A stretch of 64,000 nt of DNA from Diabrotica undecimpunctata (lineage: Eukaryota > Arthropoda > Insecta > Coleoptera > Chrysomelidae): positions 78,012,935-78,076,934 of the forward strand of contig NC_092809.1 in NCBI RefSeq assembly GCF_040954645.1, given 5' to 3'. The position numbers and the translations under genes were made by a program. Positions 11,025 through 21,992 of the stretch are shown here, piece by piece (positions within the stretch are counted from its first letter, which is position 1; every line of letters starts with the position of its first letter). The notes below the pieces were generated by a model. That model worked only from the letters and a program-made list of their open reading frames with translations. It had not been told where the DNA came from and made no database searches.

Positions 11025-12847
11025 TTCTTCTTGATGTGCCTATCCGTTACGAATGTTGGGGATCATCATGGCAATCTTTATCTTATCTGCAGCAACGCGG
11101 AAAAGCTGCACAGATGTTGTATTGAACCAGATTCTGAGGTTCTTTAACCAAGATGTTCATCTTCTTTCTGTACCTCGTTTTCCAAATATTTTTCCTTGCA
11201 GGATGGCTTGAAGGAGAGTATATCTGGATTCATTTTGCATAATATGTCCGAAGAACTGTAACTTTCGAGATTTGATGGTGGTCAGTACTTCTCGATTCTT
11301 ATTCATTCTTCTGAGGACCTCCTCATTTCTGACTCGGTCAATCCACGGGATCTTAAGCATTCTCCGATATAGCCACATCTCAAATGCTTCCAATTTTCTG
11401 CACATATCTTCGTTCAAGGTCCACGATTCAACACCATAAAAAAGGACAGAGAAGACGTAGCATCGCAGCATTCTTACTTTTGTATCAAGAGAGAGGTTGT
11501 GACTCTTGAAGAAGGCCCCCATCCGAATGAAGGTGGATCTAGCTTTTCCGATACGTGCTCTAATCTCCTGGTTGTTGGTTTGATCTTCATTTATTATGGT
11601 GCCGAGGTAGTTGTAGTTGTTCTATTTATACACATATATTTCGTCTTCTCTTCATTAATCTTCAGCCCTACTTCACTTGTTGCTCCTTCCACCTTGTTGA
11701 AGATGTCTTTCGTGGATAGGGTGGAGTCTCCAACGCGATCTATGTCATCTGCATATGCGAGTAATAGCTTGGGACCTTGAACCGATAGCAATTCTGTTTT
11801 TATTTCGGCCGACCTCATGGCTTTCTCTAATACAAGGTTAAAAAGTAGTGGAGATAACGCATCACCCTATTTGAGTCCACTGTTGATATCAAAGCTGCCA
11901 GACAGTTTATTATTTACACGTACTTAAGATATTCCACCCTCCATACAGACTTTGGACATCCGAATGAGTTTCTTTGGTATTGAGAGCTCCGCCATGGCAT
12001 TCCATACTTGGCTTCTTTCTACGCTATCATATGCCTGTCGAAAGTCTATGAAAAGATTGTGTATGGGTCTGTTATACTCCCCTTTTATAACCCTTTTCTA
12101 GAAGTTGTCTCACCGTGAATAGTTGATCTATTGTTGATCTGTTTGCCTTAAAACCGGCTTGATATTCGCTAGGACATTTTCAGCATAATGGATTAGTCTA
12201 CTAAGAATGATGTTTGAAAGGGGTTTTATATGCCGTGTTTAGGAGTGAAATTCCTCTATAATTCCCGCATTTTGTTTTGTCCCCTTTTTTGTGGATGGGC
12301 ACTATTATCTTTTCCTTCCATCGTGCTGGTATCCTTTCTTCTAACCATATGTGCGTTATTAGCTGGTGGATTTGGCGATGTAGTGCGTCTCCCCATATTT
12401 CAGAAGTTCTGCTGGTATATCGTCCGTACCCTACGCTTTGTGATTTTTCAGCTTATTTAAGGCCTTTTGGGTTTCTTCAATGGAGGGATTTTTGACGGGC
12501 ATGTCCGCTGTGATATAGATCTCTTCTTTGTGTTGTTCTTCCTGTATGATGTTTAGAAGGTCCCTAAAATACTCTTTCCATTCTTCAGTTACTTCTTTAC
12601 CGTCGATTATCATACGGCCTGTCATACCATGTTTTTGCTCTCTTCTGCCTGCTCCTTCCAAAGATCTTGTCCGCTGTCTTGGTTATTATTTCGGCAGTCG
12701 TTTCCCATAGCTGTTCTATATCATTGTATTCTCTTTCAGAGTTCAAGATTTGTTCAAGTTGTTCTCTATAGTTTTGTTGTTTCTATGTATTGTGCATTTC
12801 GTCCATGTTCCATTGTGGGTTTATTGTTGTTTTATTGTATTTGTGGC
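11025..12847 (-). pseudogene. LINE B reverse transcriptase half
   Basis: Minus strand. From the 5' side it reads a linker with KYNKTTINPQWNMDEM (near 12840), REQLEQILNSEREYNDIEQL, a segment with KKLKNHKA-like entry to the palm near 12435, [10 protein letters not shown] near 12250, DFRQAYDSVERSQVW near 12010, a G-D-A-LSPLLFNLVLEKAM box near 11850, LLAYADDID at 11750 (YADD box) and YGVESWTLNEDM near 11430. The last part ends in WLKNLRIWFNTTS...NIRNG and a stop near 11048, then a GAA-rich tail near 11025. Several stops and shifts are present (for example TAG at 12431 and TGA at 11157). The matching endonuclease half lies at 15915-16660, beyond an inserted transposon. Confidence 0.85.
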
Positions 12848-13104
12848 TATAGAAAATGTCACACCGAGAGTGCAGTACGGCTAATATAGGAATGCACAAT
12901 TGCCGGATTTCACGCCTTGTGCTTGGCGATACAAACAGGTCCAAGTGGTAGTCACAGAACCGTACCCAGATCTCTACGCCGGGCTCTGTTATTTATTATA
13001 AAATAATATATTGATAAAATAATTGCCTTTAAGTAGCCAAATAAGAGGCATGAATTTGAATAAAAAGACCTCAAGTTTTTAGCGAGAATTTTATTATAAA
13101 ACTG

Positions 13105-13705
13105 TATACTTTATTAAACTAACAAATGTATTTTCAATTACATTTCTTGATAGCTATAAATATACCGGGTGGAACCTCCGGTAACTCGATTTCCGTGCAC
13201 CCAGCCCAATATCCAAGAAAAACTTTTTCTTTTGTAAATATGTGAAAAATTATCAGGAACGGGAATATCGAAAAAGCTTTGCACATTTTTTAATCCCGGC
13301 GATGTTATTAAAAAAACAAGTTGCGCACTTGAATCACTGCGAAATTTTAACACCTAGTATGAAATTTTTTTTTGTGGAAATCTGAAGTACAGTTTTTGTC
13401 CTTGTTAAAACATAATGCAGTCTCGCATTTTTTACACACAACATAAGTTTACCTAGTTCCTTGGCATAGCAACCTGGTAGTTTTCAGCGAAACCTTGTGT
13501 TATTCCATATGGGATAATGGTTTTCCTTGCCCACACTTGACCAGATGAGCAGGTATAAGGTTTATAGTGTAAGTTATTTAACATTATATTATGTTTATAC
13601 TTTATTAAACTAACAAATATATTTTAAATTACATTTCTTGATAGCTATAAATATACAGGGTGGAACCTCCGGAAACTCGATTTCCGTGCACTCAGCCCAA
13701 TATCC
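13105..13705. repeat. Pair of 110-bp direct repeats inside transposon copy 2
   Basis: 13105-13214 and 13596-13705 are direct repeats about 95% identical (differences at only about five positions). The 381-bp spacer is unrelated and non-coding. Arrangement is that of a tandem duplication or of a small inserted unit flanked by its own repeats. It lies between the transposase stop codon and the left terminal repeat. Confidence 0.85.
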
Positions 13706-13787
13706 GAAAAGCCCATACTCTGATTGGACTGGTAAATGCATTTTATTGGTTATACAGTGTAAAATAATCGAGGTTGCTCACAGATAA

Positions 13788-15239
13788 TCAATTAATTATA
13801 CTAAAGTCGTCCTCTACATCCGAGATGTCGGATTCGCTTTCGCTACTCTCCCCTGTGTTCGCGTGTATTATCAATTGGTCTACGTCATCTTGCAGGTTGT
13901 CCGCAGTCCACATCTCAGTTTCCGTTTTCTCAACAACATGACATAATTGCGCCAATTTTGCTCTGTGACGCGTGCGAAACCGTCGTCGATCAACTGGCGT
14001 ACCTTGTCGTTTTTAAAAGTGGTATTATGGGTACCTACATATCGCTTAACTTGGTTCCACACCATTTCTATAGGATTCAATTCGCAGTGATATGGAGGAA
14101 GCCTTAAAATATAAACATTATGTTGTGAAGCATACTCATCAAGATGATACTTATCGTATTGATCTTTAAAAGCACGCGCTGCTTCCAATAGCTCGGATTT
14201 CAAATAACACTCCTCGAAAAAAATGTCTTTTTCCACTAGCCATTCCTTGATTGCAGCTTTATTTCAGGAATTGTTAGGGAATCTCTCTTTACGGGAGTGG
14301 TACGATGCATTGTCCATTACAATGACATTCCTGCGACCATTATTTGGTAAATTTGATATTAATGTCTCCTTAAACCACGACTCAAAATATGCGGCATCCA
14401 TTTCATCGTGATAGTCGCCATCATTTTTCTTTGCCAGAAAAACACGCTGTGTGCCAGGAAGGAAACCTCCTGAAAAACCTGCATGCAATAAAACATATCG
14501 TGGACCTCGTTTAGTAGGTGCTTTTAAGCCAGTACTTAAACCTTTGAGAAAAGCATCACGACTGTTTTGTATCGTAGTATCGCACCATTCGTAATTTATA
14601 GATTGGCCAACATTAACCCACGATTCGTCCAAATATATGATATTGCAATGGTCTTTTCGCAAACGTCGTATAGTTCTCAAATAATTATGGCGCCAATGAG
14701 TAATATCCTCTCGCTCCACCATGATGCTTCTTCGGCCACGTTTCTTATAAACAAATCCAATATCTTTCAGAAGTCTGTATAAAGTAGAAAGGAACAACGG
14801 CTGTATATTCTCATTACCTTGTATGAAGTTATGTATATGCTTTAAGAATGGCGGCAAATTTTTCATAAAAAATTCACAATGAACAATTCTCCGTAGAATA
14901 CTTCTTACACCCTCGTCATATGTGAATATTCTAGAATTTTATTGACACACTCGTTTTTTACGTTTTTTTTGGCGATTTCAACGTTCCACTCTGTTCTTTT
15001 TCTTTTTTGAAATTGTAAATGCTTCTTTCGCTAACACCAGTCATCAACGAAGTACGTCTTACAGCAGCACTTACATTAAGTTGTTCCGTATTTTGTAAAA
15101 AACACAACACATTTAACACTACGAGTTTAGCGCAACCGTTAAATAATTCACCGGATTTAAACTTATGGGACTCCATGCTCTCTGTTGAAACTCGGACTAA
15201 ATTTTGAAGTGTAGTTTCGTTTTCCAAAAGCACTTTCAC
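13788..15239 (-). pseudogene. Tc1/mariner-like DDE transposase, D81E, copy 2
   Basis: The N-terminal frame 15239-14958 carries a helix-turn-helix-like TGVSERSIYNFKKE. The body frame runs from 14938 through YDEGVRSILRRIV, then NIIYLDESWVN (first Asp), VMDNASYHSRK (second Asp) and LPPYHCELNPIEMVWNQV (Glu). I count 81 residues between second Asp and Glu. That is far from DD34E and close to the DD82E group I recall as Sailor within the IS630-Tc1-mariner assemblage. Breaks are a TAA at 14939-14941 with a frame change between N-terminus and body, a TGA at 14264-14266, and a shift near 13930, after which an acidic C-terminus ends at TGA 13788-13790. All three catalytic residues are retained. The start is not fixed; no clear ATG near 15239. 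Confidence 0.85.
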
Positions 15240-15274
15240 CCCCTACCCATCCTTAGGATGGGTAGGGGGTGAAA
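15234..15274. repeat. Perfect 41-bp palindrome at the 5' end of the transposase gene
   Basis: 15234-15253 is the exact reverse complement of 15255-15274, with a single central T. It overlaps the first codons of the minus-strand transposase frame and extends upstream of it. The arms are C/G-tract rich, unlike the surrounding AT-rich DNA. It could be an operator-like or transposase-binding site, or a hairpin in the leader. That is inference. Confidence 0.9.
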
Positions 15275-15384
15275 TAGGGAAAGCTTGGAGTTTATCAAAT
15301 ACTAATTATGACAAACAAGTTTATGGCCATATTTAGGTGATTATGTTAATGATATTAATTTGTAGCAGAAGTTTTACAAAAGAA

Positions 15385-15618
15385 ATGAAGACCTATATAT
15401 AGAAACAACATAACTGTATTTTTAATATTTTACATACAATAGAAAAAATCGAATTTCTATGAAAGAATTGGAAATTTGAATATTATATATAATATCTATA
15501 AATAATATCATTTCCAAGTTTCCAAATTCTTTCCTAGAAATTATGTAGGTTTTTTCTATTTTATGTAAAACATTAAAACTACAGTTATTGTATGTTGTTC
15601 TTGTAAAGAGGTGTTCAA
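15385..15618. repeat. Imperfect foldback inside transposon copy 2
   Basis: About 15388-15487 pairs with about 15517-15616 as an imperfect inverted repeat with small gaps. It sits between the transposase start and the right terminal repeat. It may be a small MITE or a subterminal structure of the host transposon. Confidence 0.7.
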
Positions 15619-15914
15619 ATGTTACTCTTATGAATATGATTCAATTGTATATCTCATGTTGACGTTTTATATGCAAAATTCATAGTTTTCGTTGTCAATA
15701 ACTCAGCAATGCCTTTTTATTCTACTGTATACGTATACATGATATAAAATATTTTACTCGTACTGCCGGCAGATGCATTTTATCCAAGCCGGTCCTGTGA
15801 GACAATGAACAATCAACAGCTGGAGAAAACCGACAACCCTGCGCGTTTATTCTCCATAAGAAAAGCATTGCCGTATCTTACCCGTACTGCACTCTCAGTG
15901 TGACATTTTCTATA

Positions 15915-16660
15915 GATATTCTGGATTTGACTTTTGCTCTGACTAAGTAATGATCTGTGTCTCCGTCTATTCCTCTCAGGCTTCTTACGTCTATAATATT
16001 GTTCTCATGACGGGCATCTACAATGATGTGGTCAATTTGGTTGCGCGTAATATGGTCGTTTGAGACCCAGGTTTGCTTATGGCTGTCTTTATGCGGAAAC
16101 ATGGTTGACTTTATTAGCATATTATTAGCTGCTGCAGTTTCTGTGAGTCTTAAGCCATTGTCGTTGGATATATTGTGGAGGCTGTGTTTACCTATTGTGA
16201 GGTATAGGTATACCTCTTTGCCTATTTTAGCATTAAAGTCTCCGCAGAGTATGCGCATATCTTGTTTAGACATCGTATCTAACTCTCTTTCTAGGGCATC
16301 GTAGAAGTCATCCTTGATATCTTCATCCTTCTCTTCCGTTGGTGCATGCGCAGAGATAATCGAAATGTTGTATCGTTTTCCCTTCATTCGTATGTAGCAT
16401 ATCCTTTCGTTTATAGGTTTGAAATTTAGTATATTCTATACTTGGCTGTCTCTAATCACAAAGCCCGTTCCAAATTTATGTCTTCCGTTGGAAGATGGTG
16501 GATTTACTTATTTTTATATTTCCATCGTCTGGCCATCTTATTTCTTGGACTGCTGTTATATCCATTCCTATGTTTTCCAGTTGATCCACAGCATTTTTTT
16601 TTGTTTTTTGTGTTTATCCGTCCGGTTCCGAGGCGAAGTTGCAGTTTTCATAACTAGTTT
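15915..16660 (-). pseudogene. LINE B apurinic/apyrimidinic-type endonuclease half
   Basis: Minus-strand frame 16387-15915 reads ISAHAPTEEKDEDIKDDFYD, RILCGDFNAKIG (the catalytic G-D-F-N-A-K box), NQIDHIIVD and DTDHYLVRAK, the standard motif order of exonuclease-endonuclease-phosphatase domains in LINEs. In-frame sequence continues upstream past a TAG near 16446 (GRHKFGTGFVIRDSQ), and a shifted segment near 16520-16560 has DITAVQEIRWP, the catalytic Gln-Glu region. This enzyme nicks target DNA to prime reverse transcription. The 3' side ends exactly at the TA target of the inserted transposon. Confidence 0.85.
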
Positions 16661-16860
16661 CTTTTTCCGAGGGTGGGTAGTTAACCCTCCGCTCAACCCT
16701 CCTCTTTTATCCGGGCTTGGCACCGACTGCAGTAAGGTGATTTCCGAGCTACTCAATCCACCCGTTCCTCACCCTACCCCAGGCAGATTTGTTTGGACAA
16801 TGGGGATGGGGACAATGGGGATTAAAACGCTGATTCGCTTCTCCTAATGACATTATTTCC
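16661..16860 (-). other. Probable 5' leader of LINE B
   Basis: A GC-richer segment upstream of the endonuclease half. On the minus strand the frame 16756-16568 ends in KKLVMKTAT, typical of the entry to LINE ORF2 (usually followed by a Trp-Asn-Val motif that is broken here). The element's 5' limit is put at about 16860, where composition returns to AT-rich. Confidence 0.5.
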
Positions 16861-17089
16861 CAAACAATGTGTTTACAATGAAAGCTATTGAAAATTGATA
16901 AATATAGGTAAGCTATCGACAATGAGTTTTTGATCTATTTTACTTTTTTATAGTATTTTTCTTTATGTTATTGTTTAGTTTGACAATGTAACTCTCTTAT
17001 TTATACATCGATGATTGAATCATGCTTTAGTTAAAACAATAATGATAGTCTTTTATATAACCGTAGGCAATTGTGTGCACGTATATTCC

Positions 17090-18106
17090 AGTGCTATGAT
17101 TCTTAAATCCAGTCCTGATGCGCCGCTCGGGGCAAACCGGCAACGATGTCAGCCGTTCTGCCGTAAGAAATAAATTGCCTATAGTATTTTTCATATAAAA
17201 ATGCGTGCACGTCACAATTTATATAAAGTGACTTCACTTATATTTAAAATTTCCAGAACGTCAACGTTAGAGTTGAAATTTTACTAACACAACTAATAAT
17301 ACGAAACCCATACGGAACTGCTTGATCTTTCATAGGCGTCAACATGGTATAATAATCAGAAAAATGTAATCATCATTATATTGGGAATTTTCGAAATATA
17401 TTGATTAAATAACCAAAAACATTTGTTATTATTAATAATATAAATTTTATGAAATAACTCTGTAAGTCTAATATTCCACAAAATAATAATTTTAATTAAA
17501 TATATTAGACAATTGTACGCAACTGGTACGGGAATACTATAAATTTTTTGACAGTTCAGCGTGTGGTAAAATTGTTTACAAGGCAAGTGTTGCCGCTTTT
17601 TTAGAGTAAGAATTTTGTTTATGTTTTGATTTCTTACACAATTGGATCATAATATATTAGATATTAATAAATTGTATTTATAAATGTATATTAAATTTAG
17701 ATTAATAGTGTTAAAAACTAATTATTGTTGTGTATTGTGATTGTGCTATGCCAAAACAACTAAATAGTCTGTAGAAAGCTGATGATAGGCTTTCATATAA
17801 GATAAAGTATTTTGCACAAGAAGTAATGGCGGGACGTTTTTATTATTAATGCTCTAAAAGTAATAAGTTTAAAATTTAGAATATATAATTTTGTATTAAA
17901 ATGTTTTCGTATGTATTTAAGTGTGTTGCAGTAATCTTAAAAATAAGCGTATTTACTGTTAATATAATAGTTTGACAAATAGTTGACATTTTAAAAATTC
18001 CTCACTTACTAACTATTCTGATGACGTGCACGCGTTTTTATATGAAAAATACTATATCTTACCCGCACTGCAGAAACTGTAGTAGAAACTGTGGCTTCTA
18101 CTATAG
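17090..18106. other. Terminal fragment related to transposon copy 2, split by a later insertion
   Basis: Sequence at about 17090-17181 joined to 18055-18106 resembles the right terminal region of transposon copy 2 (about 15788-15905). Shared landmarks are AAACCGrCAAC, CCrTAAGAAA, ATTGCC, then TATCTTACCCGyACTGCA. The fragment is interrupted at a TA by the 873-bp element. No transposase frame accompanies it, so it is a solo end or deletion remnant. Confidence 0.6.
17182..18054. mobile_element. 873-bp TA-flanked inverted-repeat element
   Basis: The left end begins TAGTATTTTTCATATAAAAA and the right end is its inverse. 17182-17214 matches the reverse complement of 18022-18054 with one mismatch in 33 bases. 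TA flanks both ends (17180-17181, 18055-18056). The interior is AT-rich with only chance frames, so it looks like a non-autonomous Tc1/mariner-type element. Its first three bases (TAG) and TA target match transposon copy 2, but the rest of the terminal repeat differs. Confidence 0.88.
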
Positions 18107-18845
18107 ACCCTAAGCCTAGTTGAAAAATGTTAACGCACTGTGGATTAAAATACATTAGAGATATTTAAGATATTGAATTGACTGTAGACTTAAAAGTCAA
18201 GTTTTGTTAAAAAAAGTAAAATAAAACAAGTTAAATTTATTGTTTTCCACTTTGCATAATATGGTAAAGAGATCAGAAAGGAACATATATTTGACTTCCG
18301 GTTTGTTTTTGTATATTGATTATCACTGACTTTAGACCAGACTATTGACACGTTACAAAAATAAAAATTGTTTTAATAGAATTATTTTAAGAAAATATTA
18401 ACACAGTTATTACTTATTGTGACATGAAATGCAGTATGTTATTGTTAGTGTTTACTAACCGTAATAAAATATAATAAAATTATATAGAACAACAATATAT
18501 ATTTATTTTTGCGGTGGTATTAAAAATATCACGCAATCTTTTTAAAAACAATTAGCTTTTTCAATAACTAGTTACCTACTAGCTTTTTTTAAATTAAAAA
18601 TTGTGGTATAATATTATTTTAAATTTATTTACTATATATATATATTTTTCACATTTTTCACTTCTATCATTTTCCAGACCGCCACTTTTGTTATTAATTT
18701 TAGCATTTCTAACGTAACGATAGGTTCCAGATTATTCTGATTTCCCAAATATCACAGCAAACCAAGTGGCCTTATAACTCCTTAAAAATTAGGGGCACCA
18801 GTCAGTGCCCCTAAGCCAGCTCCTAAACCAGTCAGCTGAGTGAAC
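18107..18845. other. AT-rich sequence, no gene recognised
   Basis: No supported frame on either strand. Confidence 0.4.
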
Positions 18846-18849
18846 CTTT

Positions 18850-20450
18850 CAACGACGCTGAGGTTAGCTCTGCCATCCACATAATGAAAAATAATAAGGT
18901 TCTGGGCATTCACGATCTGTGCACAGAACAGATTAAGAAGTTTGAAGTAAAATCACTACAGTGGATCGTCCAGATAATTAACAGCTGTGTTCTAATTATG
19001 CAGATAGCCAAAGTTTGGAGACAACCCAAAGTCATTGCCTTGATTAAATCTGGAAAAGACCTAAAGCTATTCGCCAATGTCTTTGCTCTGAATATATGAA
19101 TATCTATTTAATATACTTAAGTACATGATCGTTAATAGAATTTTATCGAGAATAGATCGAAAACTCATAAAAGAATGAATTGGCTTCTACCGGGAAGATC
19201 ATGTACATCACAAATACCCAACACATCAAAAAGGGGTATAAAAGATACCGTGCAGGTATTTTTAGATCTCACTGTCGCTTACGACACCGTAAATCACGGC
19301 AAACTTCTCCCAGAATGAAGATTTTTCATATCTTTTAATGCTAAGAATAGTAGATGGAAAGCATAGAGAACCGTCACAGAGCATCAGAACAAGGCAGTGT
19401 AATGGCACCTACACTGTATAGCATTTACACAAATTACTAACCCATACCAGTACAGACAAGGACTTTCATATATGCAGACGATACAGCTATTGCTACACAT
19501 GCCAAAACATTTGCCGAAGTGGAGATAACACTAACTAAACACTAACAAACTATCTTAATCTAAACCCCGGAAAGACTCAGATGTGCTTTTTCCACCTTCT
19601 TAACAGAGACGCTTTCAGAAAACTAAACATTAAATGGTGTAAAGAAACTCTCGAACATTGTGCTTCTCCCAAAACCTGGGAATTACTTTGGATGGTACGT
19701 TGTAAATTCAAAGAACATTCTTTGAAACTAAAAGGCAAACTGACAAAGGCCGGAAACAATATTCTCTGCAAGCTTGTTATCCAAAAATAGGGCGCAGATC
19801 TTTCCACCCTTAGATCGTCGACGCGTGCACTCTGTTATTCTGCTGCCTAAGATGCCTGCCCAGTATGGGCAGCATCAACACGCTCTAGACACGTAGATGT
19901 AGATGTCAATGAGTCAGCAAGAATCATCTGTGGATGTTTGAGACCCACACCCATACCTAAGTTTTACCCTAACGTACGTATCACTCCACCTAATATCCTA
20001 TGAGAAGGAGATAGATATGTGAAAGGAAAGAAACAAACTCTTCGCGACATCCACTCCACAATTACCTGCCTACCGCATGAAGACACAAATCGAGGAAAAG
20101 CCTTCTAGTCAGATCACATCTATAAGATACACCACGAAGAACTCTTCTTGTTAAATGGAAATCTTGAGAGGAACGTCTGTTAGCCATCTTCCTTATTCTG
20201 TGTGGAGGATTTTCAATCATCTACTAGTCGAAGTGTCCAAGTGGAAAACAATTTTGGAGAAATGGAGACTAGTGCCTGCTAAATCCGATACCCTGTGTGA
20301 ATGTGGGGCGGTACAAAATCCAACACATCCTAGTTGTCCTCTGTTAGATAAACCTTACACTAAACACGATCTACTGCACTGGTCATTCAGACCGCGCGTT
20401 TCTGGATGGAAAAGATTTACTTGTTTGAACTGGTCACGCCAAGTAAAGTA
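18850..20450 (+). pseudogene. Jockey-like LINE reverse transcriptase, degenerate
   Basis: Plus-strand pieces in several frames follow the order of a jockey-type ORF2. 18884-19099 reads IMKNNKVLGIHDLCTEQIK and AKVWRQPKVIALIKSGKD. Around 19250 a VFLDLTVAYDTV-like motif A remains in broken form, and about 19465-19510 reads FIYADDTAIATHAKTF (YADD box). 19581-19790 reads LNIKWCKETLEHC, the thumb region, and 20155-20451 a C-terminal segment with CECGAVQNPTHPSCPLL, a cysteine-rich tail common in this group. Multiple stops and shifts make it dead. No endonuclease or ORF1 is visible upstream. Confidence 0.75.
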
Positions 20451-20453
20451 AGT

Positions 20454-20482
20454 GTAATTAGAAAGTCTGACTTTCTAATTAC
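20454..20482. repeat. 29-bp palindrome at the end of the jockey-like remnant
   Basis: 14-base arms 20454-20467 and 20469-20482 are exact reverse complements around one central T. It lies just after the last recognisable codons of the LINE. Confidence 0.85.
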
Positions 20483-20484
20483 AG

Positions 20485-21915
20485 TTAAGTAAACGTAAAC
20501 TGTATAAATTATAATCTTGACATAAAATTGAAAATAATACAAAAATAAATTAAAATAGTTTATAAACTTGCTACGCCTCTGATCGAACATACTACGCGTT
20601 CGATTGAGATTTACGCTTGTTTCAACGGCACAAGAATTCCATGGAATTTTAGAAATAACCAGAAGAATGGGGATATATATAGGACCAATTAGATTTTGAC
20701 AGTTAGTCTAATAAATATATTTGTATAGTTAAATAAATAAACCTTATAAATTCGTCGTGTTTTAGTGTTAGTGTTAAGAAGACTTAGAGAAATAAATTAT
20801 AGACATTACAATATACTCGTAGAGAGCACTCAGAAGTAATGTGTTGTATAGTTTGTGTTTCATGATTACAGACAAAATCTGTAGACTCTATCTTACCCCA
20901 CTTTACTAGGATGTCAACATATCTACACCAGCATATCTCCACCATCCGGTACGGATTCTATAATAATGTCACCCATATCTTACGATTAAAATCAAATCCT
21001 AGAACTATTTGATGGGGATAAAGTACTATACGAATGTGTGTGATCTCTCGCGTTCACAAGGTATTTTATAAATACAATTTTTGTTCGTTATTAGGTTTGG
21101 TTTTAGATTAAACAGATCTTAATGTGTTTGTTGTTTTAAATGTTTTTGGAGATTTGAAATTAGGTCCAGTTCTTCTGATAATCGATTTATGTATGATATT
21201 GTTATTTTCCTCGTATCGTGTCTTGTAAATGTTGTAAATTGTAAATTCCTTATTTACAAATGACAAAGGAAAATCATTTTAGAATATAACGGAGGTTAAC
21301 AAATTTTTCTTCTCAAGAACGAATTTTCGTTAGAACAAGTGATTTTGGCTCTATCATATAATGATTTAATACTTAATTGTTGTAATACTTATATTGCGGT
21401 TTGATTTGTAAAATATCAGGTAGGTAAACACTCATGGGAAGATGAACATATATGGAACGACTCCTTTATAGTCGTGAAAGGATGATAAAAAGAGAAAAAT
21501 ATTCTAAAAGTTTTTAAGTTATAAGAAAAATAATGAGTTTGACGTTTTGTTTGTTTATTAAAGAATAGTTCCACTAAAAATTAATGAATTCCTCGATGAG
21601 ACTTTTTTGCAATATCTCATACTACACATTTTAACTGTCAAACCTATCTATACAGTTGTGTCGAGTAAAAATCTAACGTAATTGGCCTATAAAGTCGTCG
21701 CAGGACCACACTTCAACAATATTGAGTATTATTTTAAAGTCGTCTATTTTAAAATGTATAATATATATCTGAAATGTCAATATTGTTACACTTCTTGAAA
21801 ATTAACTTTATTCAACACTAACAGTATTACAATACTTTTTAACTAATTGACAAACTATATACTTCAACATTCCCAATTAAAAATATGTACAACTGTCCCC
21901 CAACTGTCAAAAACA
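20485..21915. other. No recognised gene; possible LTR-like stretch
   Basis: AT-rich. Around 20670-20760 a TATATATAGGA box followed by a TTATAAA box could belong to an LTR promoter, but I find no paired LTR, primer site or coding frame to support it. Confidence 0.3.
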
Positions 21916-21919
21916 TCTG

Positions 21920-21986
<67 letters not shown>

Positions 21987-21992
21987 TATATA
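21920..21992. repeat. (TA)n microsatellite at the 3' side of the Penelope-like copy
   Basis: About 73 bases of alternating TA with one C. The minus-strand Penelope-like element ends directly against it. Confidence 0.95.

Larger units (their letters stand above)
12850..15912 (-). mobile_element. Tc1/mariner-like transposon copy 2 (3063 bp) inserted in LINE B
   Basis: Both ends start TAGAAAATGTCACAC when read inwards and stay similar for about 46 bases (12850-12895 against 15912-15867). Each end is flanked by TA (12848-12849 and 15913-15914), the target duplication of the Tc1/mariner superfamily. Removing the element and one TA joins the LINE B endonuclease and reverse transcriptase halves in one frame across the junction, strong evidence that the boundaries are right. 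Inside are one transposase gene on the minus strand, a 110-bp direct repeat pair near the left end, a perfect palindrome at the transposase start and a foldback near the right end. Confidence 0.9.

Noticed and set aside
20640..20880. Solo LTR
   Set aside because: TATA-like boxes are present, but no TG...CA ends, duplication or partner LTR could be found.
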